Assembly (NCBI RefSeq): GCF_040412425.1 | Contig: NC_089783.1 | Location: 39,549,125-39,613,124, forward strand | DNA: 64,000 bases | Direction of reading: 5' to 3' | Source of the DNA: Macrobrachium rosenbergii | Taxonomy: Eukaryota; Arthropoda; Malacostraca; Decapoda; Palaemonidae | Shown: positions 1 through 11,296 of the stretch, in pieces | How positions within the stretch are numbered: position 1 is the first letter of the stretch | Layout: every line of letters begins with the position of its first letter | Translations under genes and position numbers: made by a program | The notes under the pieces: model-generated | What the model was told of the DNA's origin: nothing | The model's database searches: none | The model's input: the letters and a program-made list of their open reading frames with translations, nothing else

Positions 1-40
1 GATAACATAAAAGTTTAACTTCTTTATATAACATAAAATT

Positions 41-329
<289 letters not shown>

Positions 330-484
330 GGTGACTGACGAACTTACAGGAATTTTTCTTTTGTTTTGAAATTGCGTTGCTGTGATCAGATGCTATATTT
401 CCTTAACGCAGGATGAAAATAGGCAAGTGAAGAAATTACTTTACATTGGTCAATAACTCATGAATTCCGAGGATCCAAGTGAGG

Positions 485-546
<62 letters not shown>
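485..546. repeat. (ATT)n microsatellite
   Basis: About 20 uninterrupted ATT triplets. The poly-Leu frame that runs through it is a product of the repeat, not a gene. Confidence 0.95.
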
Positions 547-549
<3 letters not shown>

Positions 550-734
550 CTAGCTTCCAGAGCATTTTCAGTTTTTTTATTTTTGTATCAGTTAAAATAC
601 TTTAGAGCAAAAACAAATATACCGTATATATATTCATGTAAAGAAACAGATAAATATGCCATTAAATAAATAAATTCATTAGTGAATGAAACCATCCCAT
701 CATTTAATGCTTAAGAGCACCTACAAGAATAAAC

Positions 735-1109
735 AAGTAAAAAATGCGTCGAAGTTTCTTCCGGGCAATCCAGCTTTCTGTACATCATATAATCAAGGCC
801 ACCAAAAACAGATCTATCTTTCGGTGGTCTCGGTATAACGCCGTATGAGCCGCGGCCCATGAATCTTTAACCACGTCCCTGTGGTGGCCTATCCGATATC
901 GTTACCAGATGCACGATTATGGCTAAATTTTACCTTAAATAAAATAAAAACTACTAAGGCTAGAGGGCTGTAATTTGGTATGTCTGATCATTGGAGGGCG
1001 GATGAAAAATATACCAATTTACAACTCTCCAAGCCTCAGTAGTTTTTCAGACCTGAGGGCGGATGGACAGACAAAGCCGGCACAAAAGTTTTCTTTTACA
1101 GAAAACTAA
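735..1109 (+). mobile_element. E390 dispersed element, copy 1
   Basis: One of ten copies of a ~390-bp non-coding repeat in this window. It begins aagtaaaaaatgcg, carries a Y-shaped hairpin near the 5' end (cgaagtttcttc), then gttttctgta, then a stem around agatctatct, a long inner stem (arms around ctaaggctagagggctg and its complement), and ends in a terminal hairpin gttttcttttacagaaaac followed by CTAA. The copy is diverged (ccgggc in place of the usual ggcgc loop). There is no open frame of its own. Class unknown; see findings for a Helentron-like reading. Confidence 0.85.
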
Positions 1110-1796
1110 AAGCAATATGCTCACTTGTAATGATGCCTTTTGAAACTGGCCGAACGCATTTGATTTGAAAAATAAAATCGTCCTGGCGGGAACTGTCGAA
1201 AAGTAACCTTCCTACTGTCACACTTTTCTGTTCTACTAAATGGCGTCTCATAAGACAATGAGGAAGCCGTTTTATATGAGGAGACCATTCTGTTATATGA
1301 ACATTTAGTCATAAGCTTTCTCATTATCTGCATCATTATGAATTTCTTTCTCTGTGAAGGGTCCTCATTTGTGTGGAAGGCGTTTTGGGTTCTCCTTTGA
1401 AGTTTCGTCCAACCTTCTTCAGAGCGTTTTGAGGCGGAACGATTCTTCGTCAGATTGTGTATACCTTTTTTGACCTAGTATATTTTTCTAGTTTATCCTT
1501 TTTTTAATATTTCTAATCGTATATAACTGTACTTATGCCCATACATAAATACATACGCATACATAACTTTTTTTTATTTTCGACTCGAAGTAGTTTCCAA
1601 TAATACAGGTAAGGGGTATTTCCCAAATCGTGAATTGTCGCAGCTACACACAGAAAATTTCTGCAACAACAGCCGCTTCCTACACATACACGCAAGGTTC
1701 ACTAATAGCCCATCGACCCCACTGTAAACATAATGCAGCATTCATCTTTGTCTCGCAAGCAGTCTACCGCATCTTGGATTTTGAGACCTTTCCTTT
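1110..1796. other. no feature recognised
   Basis: Mixed-composition sequence between two E390 copies. Short open frames on both strands have no recognisable domain, and I see no repeat or splice pattern that supports a gene. Confidence 0.5.
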
Positions 1797-2203
1797 TTTA
1801 GTTTTCTGTAAAAGAAAACTATTGTGCCGGCTTTGTCTGTCCGTCCGCTCTTTATTCTGTCGGCACTTTTTCTGTCCGCCCTCAGATCTTAAAAACTACT
1901 AAGGCTAGAGGGCTGCAAATTGATATGTTGATCATCCACCCTACAATCATCAAACATACCAAATAGCAGCCCTCTAGCCTAAGAAGTTTTTATTTTATTT
2001 AAGGTTAAAGTTAGCCATGTCCGTGTATCTGGCAACGCAGTAGGACAGACCACCACCGGGCAGTGGCTGAAAGTTTCATGGGCCTAGGCTCATACAGTAT
2101 TATACCGAGACCACCGAAAGTTAGATCTATTTTCGTTGGCCTTGATTATACGCTGTACAGAAAACTCGATTGCGCCGAAGAAACTTCGGTGCATTTTTTA
2201 CTT
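1797..2203 (-). mobile_element. E390 dispersed element, copy 2
   Basis: Reverse-oriented full-length copy. It opens with the terminal hairpin gttttctgtaaaagaaaac and closes with cgaagaaacttcggtgc followed by a T-run, the complement of the aagtaaaaaatg start. Together with copy 1 it forms a diverged inverted pair around 690 bases of unrelated DNA. Confidence 0.85.
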
Positions 2204-2389
2204 ATTATAATTCATTTACGCCACCTATCTCTTAAATTCCATGCCTTCGTCTCCTCCGTTCTCTCAATACTTACACTTCCGAATTATATACTCTTTTCTC
2301 TAACCTGCCATCCTCCTTTCTATCCTCAAGATGCCTCATTTCAAAAGACTAAATCTTTTCACATATTCTAACCTCTTTTACTGCTTCTA

Positions 2390-2625
2390 CGTATCTCCAT
2401 ATCTCTCACTATTCCTGTTCTTCCTATATCATAAACACTATTTAGACAATCATTCTCATCGCTTTCTACATCTCTCCATATTCCTCACCATTCCAGTTCT
2501 TCCTATACCGCAAATATTATTCAATCACTCTCATCACTTTCTACATATTTCCATATTCCTCATCATACAGTTCTTCCTATACCGCAAATATTATTTAGAC
2601 AATCATCCTCATCACATTACATGTC
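2390..2625. repeat. minisatellite, ~74-79-bp unit, three copies
   Basis: The motif gttcttcctata recurs at 2417, 2496 and 2570, with surrounding sequence (ctacat..tccatattcctca, caatca.tctcatc) repeated each time. Pyrimidine-rich on the plus strand. The open frame through it is not a recognisable protein. Confidence 0.85.
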
Positions 2626-2855
2626 TTCCTTTCATTAGAGGAGAGTTGGTTTCCAAAAAATTTTGAACAAAAACCCTTTAACTTTCTTCTCCAACTATTC
2701 TGCGGTTCGCTTCCTTTCTGATCCTACCATCATGTGAAATAGTATTAAATTGCTAAACATTTAAGTGAATCTGTTGCTTCCATCGTGCATATTACCGTTC
2801 ACTGGTCCGTCTTCCTGATTTCCATTTACCTTAAAAGCCGCCGCTAACGCCTGCG

Positions 2856-3330
2856 CAGGTATAACTGAACGTTAGAGGGTTCGGTTTTGCCTGCGCAGGC
2901 CGACTGTGCAGGCATAACTGCGTAGGTATAACTGAACGTTAGTGGGTTCGATTTTGCCTGCGAAGGCCGACTGTGCAGGCATCACTGCACAGGTATAACT
3001 GAACGTTAGTGGGTTCGGTTTTGCCTGCACAGGTCGACTGTGCAGGCATAACTGAGCAGGTATAACTGAGCGTTAGTTGGTTCGGTTTTGTCTGCACAGG
3101 CCGACTGTGCAGGCATAACTGCTCAGATATAACTGAAAGTTAGCGGGCTTCGTTTTGCCTGCACAGGCCGACTGTGCAGGCATAACTGCGAAGGTATAAC
3201 TGAAAGTTAGCGGGCTCGGTTTTGCCTGCACAGGCCGACTGTGCAGGCATAACTGCAAAAGCATAACTGAAAGTTATTGGACTCGGTTTTGCCTACACAG
3301 GCCGACTGTGCAGGCATAACTGTGCAAAAA
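2856..3330. repeat. 67-bp minisatellite, about seven units
   Basis: The motif gtataactga recurs every 67 bases (2859, 2926, 2993, 3060, 3127, 3194, 3261). Each unit contains the near-palindrome cctgcacag-gccga-ctgtgcagg, so every unit can form a hairpin. 67 is not a multiple of three, so a coding role is unlikely. The array is interrupted at 3331 by a SINE and resumes briefly after it. Confidence 0.92.
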
Positions 3331-3605
3331 GTTAAGTATATCTTAGTTTAACGAGACCACTGAGCTGATTAACAGCTCTCCTAGGGCTGGCCCGAAGGAT
3401 TAGATTTATTTTACGTGGCTAAGAACCAATTGGTTATCTAGCAACGGGACCTACAGGTTATTGTGGAATCCAAACCACATTATACCGAGAAATGAATTTC
3501 TATCACCAGAAATAAATTCCTCTAATTCTTCATTGGCAGGCCGAAGACTCGAACGCGGGCCCAGCAGAGTGCTAGCCGAGAACTATACCGACCCGTCCAA
3601 CGAGG
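3331..3605 (-). mobile_element. tRNA-derived SINE (decapod type), copy 1
   Basis: Read on the minus strand, the head carries an A-box-like segment (cgggtcggtatagttctcgg) and a B-box-like segment (gcgttcgagtc), followed by a conserved body (ggaatttatttctggtgat, ctaatccttcgggccagcc) and a 3' end ctaagatatac. The same body occurs near 39.7 and 45.9 kb. RNA polymerase III transcription with retroposition by a partner LINE is expected for such elements. It lies inside the 67-bp array, whose units resume at 3606. No convincing target-site duplication is visible here. Confidence 0.88.
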
Positions 3606-3636
3606 AACAGGTATAACTGAAAGTTAGTGACAGCCT
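3606..3636. repeat. resumed fragment of the 67-bp minisatellite
   Basis: Downstream of the SINE head the sequence returns to caggtataactgaaagttag, the start of a 67-bp unit. This shows the SINE landed inside the array. Confidence 0.8.
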
Positions 3637-4559
3637 TTACTCTTGCTCACGATCACTCTCAATTTTCTCCTCTTACAAGGGAGAAATATTTCGAGAAACG
3701 TCGTGACTTTTATACACGTTTAAGCAAAAAGTAAACAAATGTTGAGGTGGTTTTACATGAAGTGAAAATTGAAGCTTGAATTCATGCATGCGCATCAAAC
3801 GCTGATGACCACCATTTTTCATAACTCCATATAATTATTTATCCTTCATTCGCTCTGCGTTTGTTCATGACAATTAAACGTCCCACATCAGCAATCCCAT
3901 TGTGTTTTATTAAACTATTTATACTTATTTATTTTTTTATTTCATTTTGGACAAATAATGACATTGGTTTACGTCCCCCGATTCCGTCTGAATAATGAAA
4001 ATGTATTATTTAATGTTCAATTGTCTCTTAGAAACAAACAATTAATTGCGCCGTACAGCATGCAGTGCTTGCTTAACCCTTTGATTACGGCCGAGATGAG
4101 ACCTCACACTTACCACAATCCGGAGGGTTTTCAGACGGTAGTCACCCGTAGCATGCTACCAGACGCACGAAATCGTAAACAATCATTGTAATAGCGTTTG
4201 TATTTGTTGTTTTGCTGCAAATTAACCTGTTTTATTTATATGATAATATTGTGATAGTAGCGATCCGTGATATAGATATTATGCAATTAATGTAACAACA
4301 CAAATAAATAAACATAGGATAAGTACTATATATCGGGGTTTAGTGTTGCCAGAGGTATAAGCACTGCACTGATTGAGGATGACAGTCTTCTTTTTTTTTT
4401 TTTTGTCATTTTCTCTAATTCTGTTTGAATCCGTAAAGGACAGCTACATCACAGTTGTGTATTATAGTTAAAAATTATTTGTATATTCGTCAGAAAACTA
4501 ATCATAAAGAATGTTCATCATCTTTATGGTTCCGCTTACTATTCCACTAGCTGGGCAAA
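3637..4559. other. no recognised feature; one short open frame
   Basis: Ordinary AT-rich sequence. A 77-codon frame at 3958-4191 (+) starts with ATG and has mixed composition but no domain I recognise and no clear splice or promoter context. It could equally be part of an unidentified transposon, since a DDE transposase remnant follows downstream. Confidence 0.4.
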
Positions 4560-4565
4560 AAAAAA

Positions 4566-4572
<7 letters not shown>

Positions 4573-4636
<64 letters not shown>
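4573..4636. repeat. (GA)n microsatellite
   Basis: About 32 GA dinucleotides after a short A-run. The Arg-Glu frame is a repeat translation. Confidence 0.95.
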
Positions 4637-4637
<1 letters not shown>

Positions 4638-4796
4638 GTGACAGAATAAAAATTTTTACCTATGATTTATTCCTTCTAATTGTACATCAATAACATTGGA
4701 GAGTAAGTAGACACAATCACAATATTGGTTGCAATATTAACCACATTTCTGGGTAATATTTTTATCAATGATCAAGCACCCAGCTGACAAGGGATA

Positions 4797-5321
4797 CGCA
4801 ATCTAGAAATTCAGATGAATTCTGCAGTGTTTGAAAAATGGTTTAAAACCCAGCTTCTTCCCAATATAGGGCCATCTGCCATCATAGTGTTGGATAACGC
4901 TTCTTATCATTCAGTTCGAATTAATAAACCTCCGACAATGTCTGCCAAAAAGGATGAAGTTAAAGACTGGCTAATAAAAAATTAGTAAAGTTGCAAAGAC
5001 ATTCATGTAAAGAAAATGATTACGTGATTGACAGACTGGCAAGAGATCATGGACATAGTGGTTAGGCTGCCTCCATATCACTGCCAGTATAATGCAACAG
5101 AACTGATATGGGCGCAGGTGAAATCATACGTGGCAAAGAAGAATCATTTTAAAAAATCAGACCTGCTTCCTTTGGTCAAAGAAGCAATTGAATCCATATC
5201 TTCTGACAACTGGGCTAATGATGTGAGACATGCCGAAGATATAAAAAGAGATGACGCTTCAAGAGATGTTTGCATTGATAAATATATAGATTCTTTTTGT
5301 TATCGATGTAGCATCCTCTGA
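4797..5321 (+). pseudogene. Tc1/mariner-like DDE transposase, C-terminal remnant
   Basis: Two open segments in different frames resemble the C-terminal half of a DDE_3-type (IS630/Tc1/mariner) transposase. The first (about 4797-4986) reads FEKWFKTQLLP, then IIVLDNASYHS, holding what should be the second catalytic Asp, then KPPTMSAKKDEVKDWL and a stop. The second (from about 5028) reads RLPPYHCQYNATELIWAQVK, where the Glu of NATELIW sits where the third acidic residue is expected, and runs to a stop at 5321. A DxxPYHS.. ..LPPYxxxxNxxExxW layout is typical of the family. The N-terminal DNA-binding part and first Asp are not visible upstream, and a stop plus frameshift at about 4983-5030 separates the halves. 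Terminal inverted repeats were not found. It is almost certainly inactive. Confidence 0.8.
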
Positions 5322-5574
5322 CGAGGATTCTTCATAAGTAATGTCTCCTCATACTTCGATTGTAAATAAATTTATTGCTTTCCCTTGTTGTGTGATATCC
5401 TGTTGAACACTGAAATTTAAATAAATTGAAATATAGATCTGTTTTTCGACAGAAAGTGGCAGAAATATCTTTAAAAATCTACATATAACAGAAATGCCAC
5501 AGCAGTGATGAGTATCATATGACAGTGCTTTAAAAGCAAATCTAATACTGTAAATCTAATACTGTATAAATGTG

Positions 5575-5577
<3 letters not shown>
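5322..5577. other. flank of transposase remnant
   Basis: AT-rich sequence with aataaatttatt that could serve as a polyadenylation signal for the dead transposase. No transposon end recognised. Confidence 0.35.
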
Positions 5578-5672
<95 letters not shown>

Positions 5673-5813
5673 GTGATATAGTTTTGAGCTTTTGAAGTGC
5701 TTTCTTTCATGCATGCCGTAATCCGTCTTTACCTCCTTGCTGTATCAAGGTTGAATTTTCACTGTACAGCTATAAAATAGCTCATAATAAACATTCTTTA
5801 AATATTGTTACAC

Positions 5814-5888
<75 letters not shown>

Positions 5889-6036
5889 GTGTAACAATAT
5901 TTAAAGAATATTTATTATGAGCTATTTTATAGGTGCACAGTGAAAATTCAACCTTGATACAGCAAGGAGGTAAAGACGGATCACGGCATACACGAAAGAA
6001 AACAATTCAAAAGCTCAAAACTATATCACAATTATA
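5578..6036. repeat. (TA)n-centred palindrome with ~150-bp arms
   Basis: The left arm (about 5667-5817) and right arm (about 5886-6036) are inverted complements with only scattered mismatches, for example ccttgctgtatcaagg..gaattttcactg on the left and cagtgaaaattcaaccttgat on the right. A pure (TA)n of about 68 bases (5818-5886) forms the loop, and a second TA array (5578-5668) abuts the outer end of the left arm. The arms do not match any other repeat in this window. Confidence 0.93.
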
Positions 6037-6637
6037 TGACTTCGATAACAGCAAAGGAACAGTAATAAAAAACTATAGTAGATGACGTAACTCAAGAACA
6101 TTGCTCAGTACAGCATCCAAATAAACAAAACTGAAAATGAAAGCACATCTAGGTTTCCAAATTTCTTGCATCTATCATTTTCATATATTGAATTTTTTTT
6201 TATCTAAAATTTAAGTGGGACAACAAAACTTCATTCAGAACTTTCTATTATAGTACACGTGCTTGATAACAGGCGCAAACAATGAGAGCTTGAAGTCAGA
6301 AGGTTAATGGTCAGTTTAAGAGGGGCAAAGTCTCTTCCTAAAACGGTCGTACTATAGTAACCCTCCCCCGCCTTTCTTGTTTACTTGCTAACCTTGTTTA
6401 CTCTTATTCAGTTTTCATCCTCTGGACTTTACTACTGAAGGTAATCTATTTCTTGTTTTGTCATTGTCATTTTCAATCTTTAAAGCATTTTAATTTTGTA
6501 AGCTCTGTTGTCAGTTTTAATTAGTGTTTTTGTATCTTTTTAGCCAGAAAAGATGGGATATGGGTGATCCCGAAGCGCACCTATTAATAAATATATCAAT
6601 GATGAGCTGACTGTTCTTCCTATCCGTACTCCTACTA
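6037..6637. other. no feature recognised
   Basis: Unique-looking sequence of mixed composition with no convincing open frame, repeat or RNA structure. Confidence 0.45.
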
Positions 6638-6655
6638 TATATATGCATATATGTA

Positions 6656-6734
<79 letters not shown>

Positions 6735-6747
6735 GTATATATGTATG

Positions 6748-6841
<94 letters not shown>
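6638..6841. repeat. (TA)n microsatellite with interruptions
   Basis: Long TA array broken once by ttatatgtatatatgtatgta. Ile-Tyr frames on all phases are repeat translations. Confidence 0.95.
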
Positions 6842-6842
<1 letters not shown>

Positions 6843-6971
6843 TTCTATCTATGCATCTATCTCTGTGTTAACTATCTGTTACACACACTAACACACACAT
6901 ATATGTATACATACGTATATATTAACTTTATCACATACACAATTGTTCTGTGCATTAACTAAATTACTAAA

Positions 6972-7025
6972 AGGACCTCATTCAAACTGGATGGTATCTA
7001 TAGATACCATGCAGTTTGAATAGTC

Positions 7026-7029
<4 letters not shown>
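6972..7029. repeat. hairpin next to (TA)n
   Basis: Near-perfect palindrome of ~27-bp arms: aggacctcattcaaactg, then ggtatctatagatacc at the centre, then cagtttgaatagtcct. It ends where a TA array begins. Could be a minimal foldback element. Confidence 0.8.

Positions 7030-7099
<70 letters not shown>
7030..7099. repeat. (TA)n microsatellite at PLE 3' end
   Basis: TA array separating the 6972 hairpin from the 3' end of the minus-strand Penelope-like element. Confidence 0.95.
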
Positions 7100-7106
<7 letters not shown>

Positions 7107-8559
7107 TTTATTTTCAATGCCGACGTTTCGCGAAATTCAAGTCGCATTTTAAAACTATAAAATATAATATAATTTGCGAACATCAATAACAAATTAATGC
7201 AATGGCAACAGCTCTTTATGTAGTAAAAATATTTAAAACAAAACACCTCATTCCAAGACAAGTCAATAATGAGTAAAAGGAGTTCACTAAAATCTTAAAA
7301 CAACCTACCTATATGAAAGAAAGAACAAGACTAACATAAATAAGTACAAACAGAGTGAGGAAAACCAGTTGCCCAAACTAGGCTATAAACAATTTCACTG
7401 AGGACGATTGAGTATTTAACGACGGCACAGTCTTCCTGATAATTATGGATTCTAGGATGGTTAAGTCGTTGTTGTTCTGCACTCGGCCTAGGATGGAAAA
7501 AATCCTTGCTGTCAATATAAGTTTTACATAATTTTGAATGATTTCGTATATTTGATTGCTCAGGATTAGATAACCTGCTACCTGTTCTATGACTTATGCC
7601 CCTGTGGGAATCTATGCGGACCTTCAACAGCCTCCTCGTGCATCCCACATATGTATATCCCGTGATCACATCCCAGGCAAGTGTACTTGTAAACAACGCT
7701 GGACGAAAACAGAGGACTGAGCCGGTCTTTGACTCTGAACAGAGACCCTATTGTAAAGGGATTTTTCGGGATGATTTTCAGGTTTAAAGCTGGAAAACTC
7801 TTTTGAATAATGGCTGTGCATTTTCTCCTAAAAGTATCATCATGCACGAAAGGGAAACTTGCATGCATCTTTAGTTTCGGCACAGTCGATTCAGGTGTTG
7901 CCGAGTCATTTTCTGTAGTAGCAGTTTATTTAGGGATCTGAAAAAAGTCGTGATGGAAAACAATTATTATTGAAATATTTCACTAAAAAGGATATCTCAT
8001 CGTGGAAACTCTTCCAGTTTGACGAGTGGGTGTAAGCCCTATGGAGGAGGGTTAAAATAGAGTTCAGTTTCAAATGAAAGAAACACGAACTATAAAAATT
8101 CATTCCCAAACCAGTAAATGTATTTTTCTATACACACCTGTGTAAAAACCTGAGTCACCTCTGGAAATAATAAGATCAAGGAAGGGGAGTTTGTTATTTA
8201 CCTCCTTCTCCATAGCGAACCTTATGTTTGGATGTTGTCGGATGACGAACTCCAGAAAGGACTCTGCATGACATTCATGACGAAATAGGAGAACGTGTCG
8301 TCAACATATCTTCGATAAAATAGAGGGCGGAACCTAATGGGACATTCTTCTATTATGCGCTCCTCCAGGGAGCACATGAAGATGTTAGCAAAAATTGGAC
8401 CAAATGGTGATCCCATGGCCATCCCTTCAGTTTGTTTATACAAACTGAAGGCAAAGGTCGTGTCCAGCACGGCCAGCTCTAAAAGTTGTTTAAAAAATGT
8501 TCTACTAAAATTATTAAAAATTGCATCTTCATCAGTAAAAAGTTTGCTTAATATTATCT
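7100..8559 (-). pseudogene. Penelope-like element (RT + GIY-YIG), 5'-truncated and frameshifted
   Basis: On the minus strand from 8559 downward the order is as in a Penelope-like retroelement. A reverse transcriptase segment comes first (LFTDEDAIF, then QTEGMAMGSPFGPIFANIF, then the catalytic YVDD within FYRRYVDDTF near 8310). A linker with KMHASFPFVHDD and KNPFTIGSLFRVKDRL follows (about 7880-7700), then VVYKYTCLGC, the Cys pair that precedes the endonuclease. A GIY-YIG-like core GYTYVGCTRRLLKVR follows in another frame (about 7660). The 3' untranslated part (7330-7100) ends with tttcgcgaaacgtcggc and an A-rich end against (TA)n. The N-terminal RT is missing where an (ATT)n array starts, and at least two frameshifts are present. 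The protein would copy RNA at a nicked target, but this copy is dead. Confidence 0.87.
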
Positions 8560-8560
8560 C

Positions 8561-8617
<57 letters not shown>
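8560..8617. repeat. (ATT)n microsatellite
   Basis: About 19 ATT units at the truncated 5' side of the PLE. Confidence 0.95.
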
Positions 8618-8693
8618 GGAGAAGCAATTCCACAGTTATGTATATGTACATATATTTGAAGATAAATATACAACTGTGGATTTGCTTCTTCAT
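8618..8693. repeat. foldback hairpin sharing ends with the 59.0 kb element
   Basis: Arms gaagcaattccacagtt and aactgtggatttgcttc surround a TA/GT-rich loop. The same terminal motif (caaatccacagttgt) starts the larger palindrome at 59.03 kb, so these are likely related foldback elements. Confidence 0.75.
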
Positions 8694-8739
8694 TTTAAGA
8701 CTCATGCTACTATGAGTATTTTTTTTATTACTATTATTT

Positions 8740-8850
8740 TTTTTTTTTTTAGAATATGAATCCAATTCATACGGGACAAGCATACAGGGACCATTGACTT
8801 GAAATACAAGCCTCCAAAGTATATGGTAGACAGGTTTTCCAGGAATATTG
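8740..8850 (+). repeat. (ATT)-linked dispersed repeat, copy 1
   Basis: The segment from atgaatccaattcatacg through accattgacttgaaat and caagcctccaaagtatatgg matches segments at 33.88 and 50.72 kb, each lying just downstream of ATT or T-rich sequence. Function and class unknown. Confidence 0.75.
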
Positions 8851-9067
8851 GAAAAGTTTTCCGTGCGTCTTTAATAGTGTTCTTGAAGAATCTAAAAATT
8901 ATTTCTTTTCCGAAGAAGAATTTTCTTTAAATAAGACAAGCGATTTAAACTACTCTGTATCCTTCAAAAAATCTACTATTATAATTTGATGCTGGTACCA
9001 TAAAAAAATATATATTTATAACTTACTCTGCTATGCGAAAAAACTTAATCATTCCTTGCTGGAGGCA

Positions 9068-9069
<2 letters not shown>

Positions 9070-9102
<33 letters not shown>
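9070..9102. repeat. (CT)n microsatellite
   Basis: About 15 CT units. Confidence 0.9.
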
Positions 9103-9104
<2 letters not shown>

Positions 9105-9285
9105 AATAAGGTGATCAATGGCAATGGAGAAGCCTTGTTAAAACAAAAAGGTCACTTTTCTCTTGAAGCTGACTGGATTACTGGGCGCTAGTGATGACCA
9201 TTTCAGGAAACAGAAATTCTTGAGACCACCTTATTTTTAACTATTGGGAAAAATTAACGCACACAGACGCACAAACCAGTGTATA

Positions 9286-9287
<2 letters not shown>

Positions 9288-9362
<75 letters not shown>
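9288..9362. repeat. (CA)n(TA)n compound microsatellite
   Basis: CA array passing directly into TA. Flanking 8851-9287 and 9363-9454 hold nothing recognised. Confidence 0.95.
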
Positions 9363-9369
<7 letters not shown>

Positions 9370-9454
9370 TGTATATATACTTATATAAACATATATTTAT
9401 GTATATGTATCTATCTATAATAATAATTTCCAAGTTGATCTTGTCCTCCCCGGG

Positions 9455-10211
<757 letters not shown>

Positions 10212-11296
10212 CTTCTGCTGCAAGAAAGAATCATTGTCGCCTGGCGCCGTAATATCTTCGTGTTTTTCCTGCAGTCGTTTTAGAATTCTTCCGCTCATGC
10301 GTATAGCGCCATCACTCAATAGGTGCACTGACACCAAGGACTACAGTGGCCATCTCAGGGATCCTCCAGGAAGACGTCTTGAAGCCTTCAGAGACAGCAT
10401 GTGAGCAAAGAAGGTGAAGTTTATGGTTAAAATGAACTGGATGACGAAGCAGATCGACTAAAAGAGATTTTCAAGAGGAAAAGTACATCACGAGAATGGC
10501 AGATAGCTTCAGTCTGTAATTGTTTACTGCTGAAAATATGGACTACTTCGTGGAGCAGTATGAAGTCGAGGTTCCCGCCTTCTGCGATTATTCGGCACCT
10601 CTACAGTCGTATTGTCACTCACGGACGCAAGCTCTTCATTCGAAATAAGAAAGGAAATAATCAAGAAGAGAGGAAGACAGTGGAACGGAGGAACTGAAGA
10701 ATTTATACGAAATAAAAGGTAGAGAACTTGAGGTGTTTTCTAAGCTGATTGAGAGGGGATTTTGGATGCCCAAAATTACCGCTTGGAGCAGTTCTTCGCT
10801 CTAATTAAGAAAGAGAAGAAACAAAAAAGAGACGACATCGGCGTGGAGGTATACTGAAGAATGCTGACGAAGAAAAAAGTAGATAACCTGAGGTGTTAGA
10901 AACTACTTCAAAGATTTTGGATTCACAGAATTACTTTTCGGAGAAGCAAGGAAGAATCGAAGGGATGATCAATATTGTCAGTAAGAGGAATCTCATAAGT
11001 TTATAGAAGACGACTCCTTAAAGCAAAGAAGCTGTTTATGTGCCAGAAAAAGAACTCCAAGTAATGGTTATCGCGATGTTGAAATGATCTAAAACCTTCG
11101 AGATTTTCCTTGAAGACATTTTGGAATCCTTCAGTCTCCGGCTCCTGGAAGGACGAGAGAAATGCCATTCGCGCATGCGCCGAGCTTCAAAGTGTCCAAG
11201 AACAATCTCCGAGATGCTTCAAATCGTCTGGAAGCCTTCGGAGACAGAAAGTGTCAGTTTTGAAAAGTAGGGTAAGAGAAAGCAAAGAGTATTGGT
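10212..11296. other. GC-richer single-copy flank of the satellite, no gene recognised
   Basis: Purine-rich on the plus strand and unlike the AT-rich surroundings. Frames are short and broken. Two weakly similar internal segments (about 10717-10815 and 10870-10960, sharing cttgaggtgtt/cctgaggtgtt and gattttgga) suggest an old tandem duplication. gaagccttca/cggagacag occurs at about 10381 and 11231. No exon could be supported. Confidence 0.5.

Noticed and set aside
2063..2371. 102-codon protein with YSIIPRPPK and DYTLYRKLDCAEET
   Set aside because: It is a translation of the E390 repeat; related peptides are produced by the copy at 46.3-46.5 kb and in part at 51.3-51.6 kb. Gene predictors may call it a gene, but it is repeat-derived.
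2856..3330. CRISPR-like array (regular 67-bp period with palindromic word)
   Set aside because: The whole 67-bp unit is conserved, with no unique spacers and no cas genes, and the context is eukaryotic, so it is a minisatellite.
7456..7500. tRNA-like ggatggttaagtcgttg as a SINE head
   Set aside because: It lies within the coding part of the minus-strand PLE (the NHPR/LNHPRIHN region) and no B box follows.
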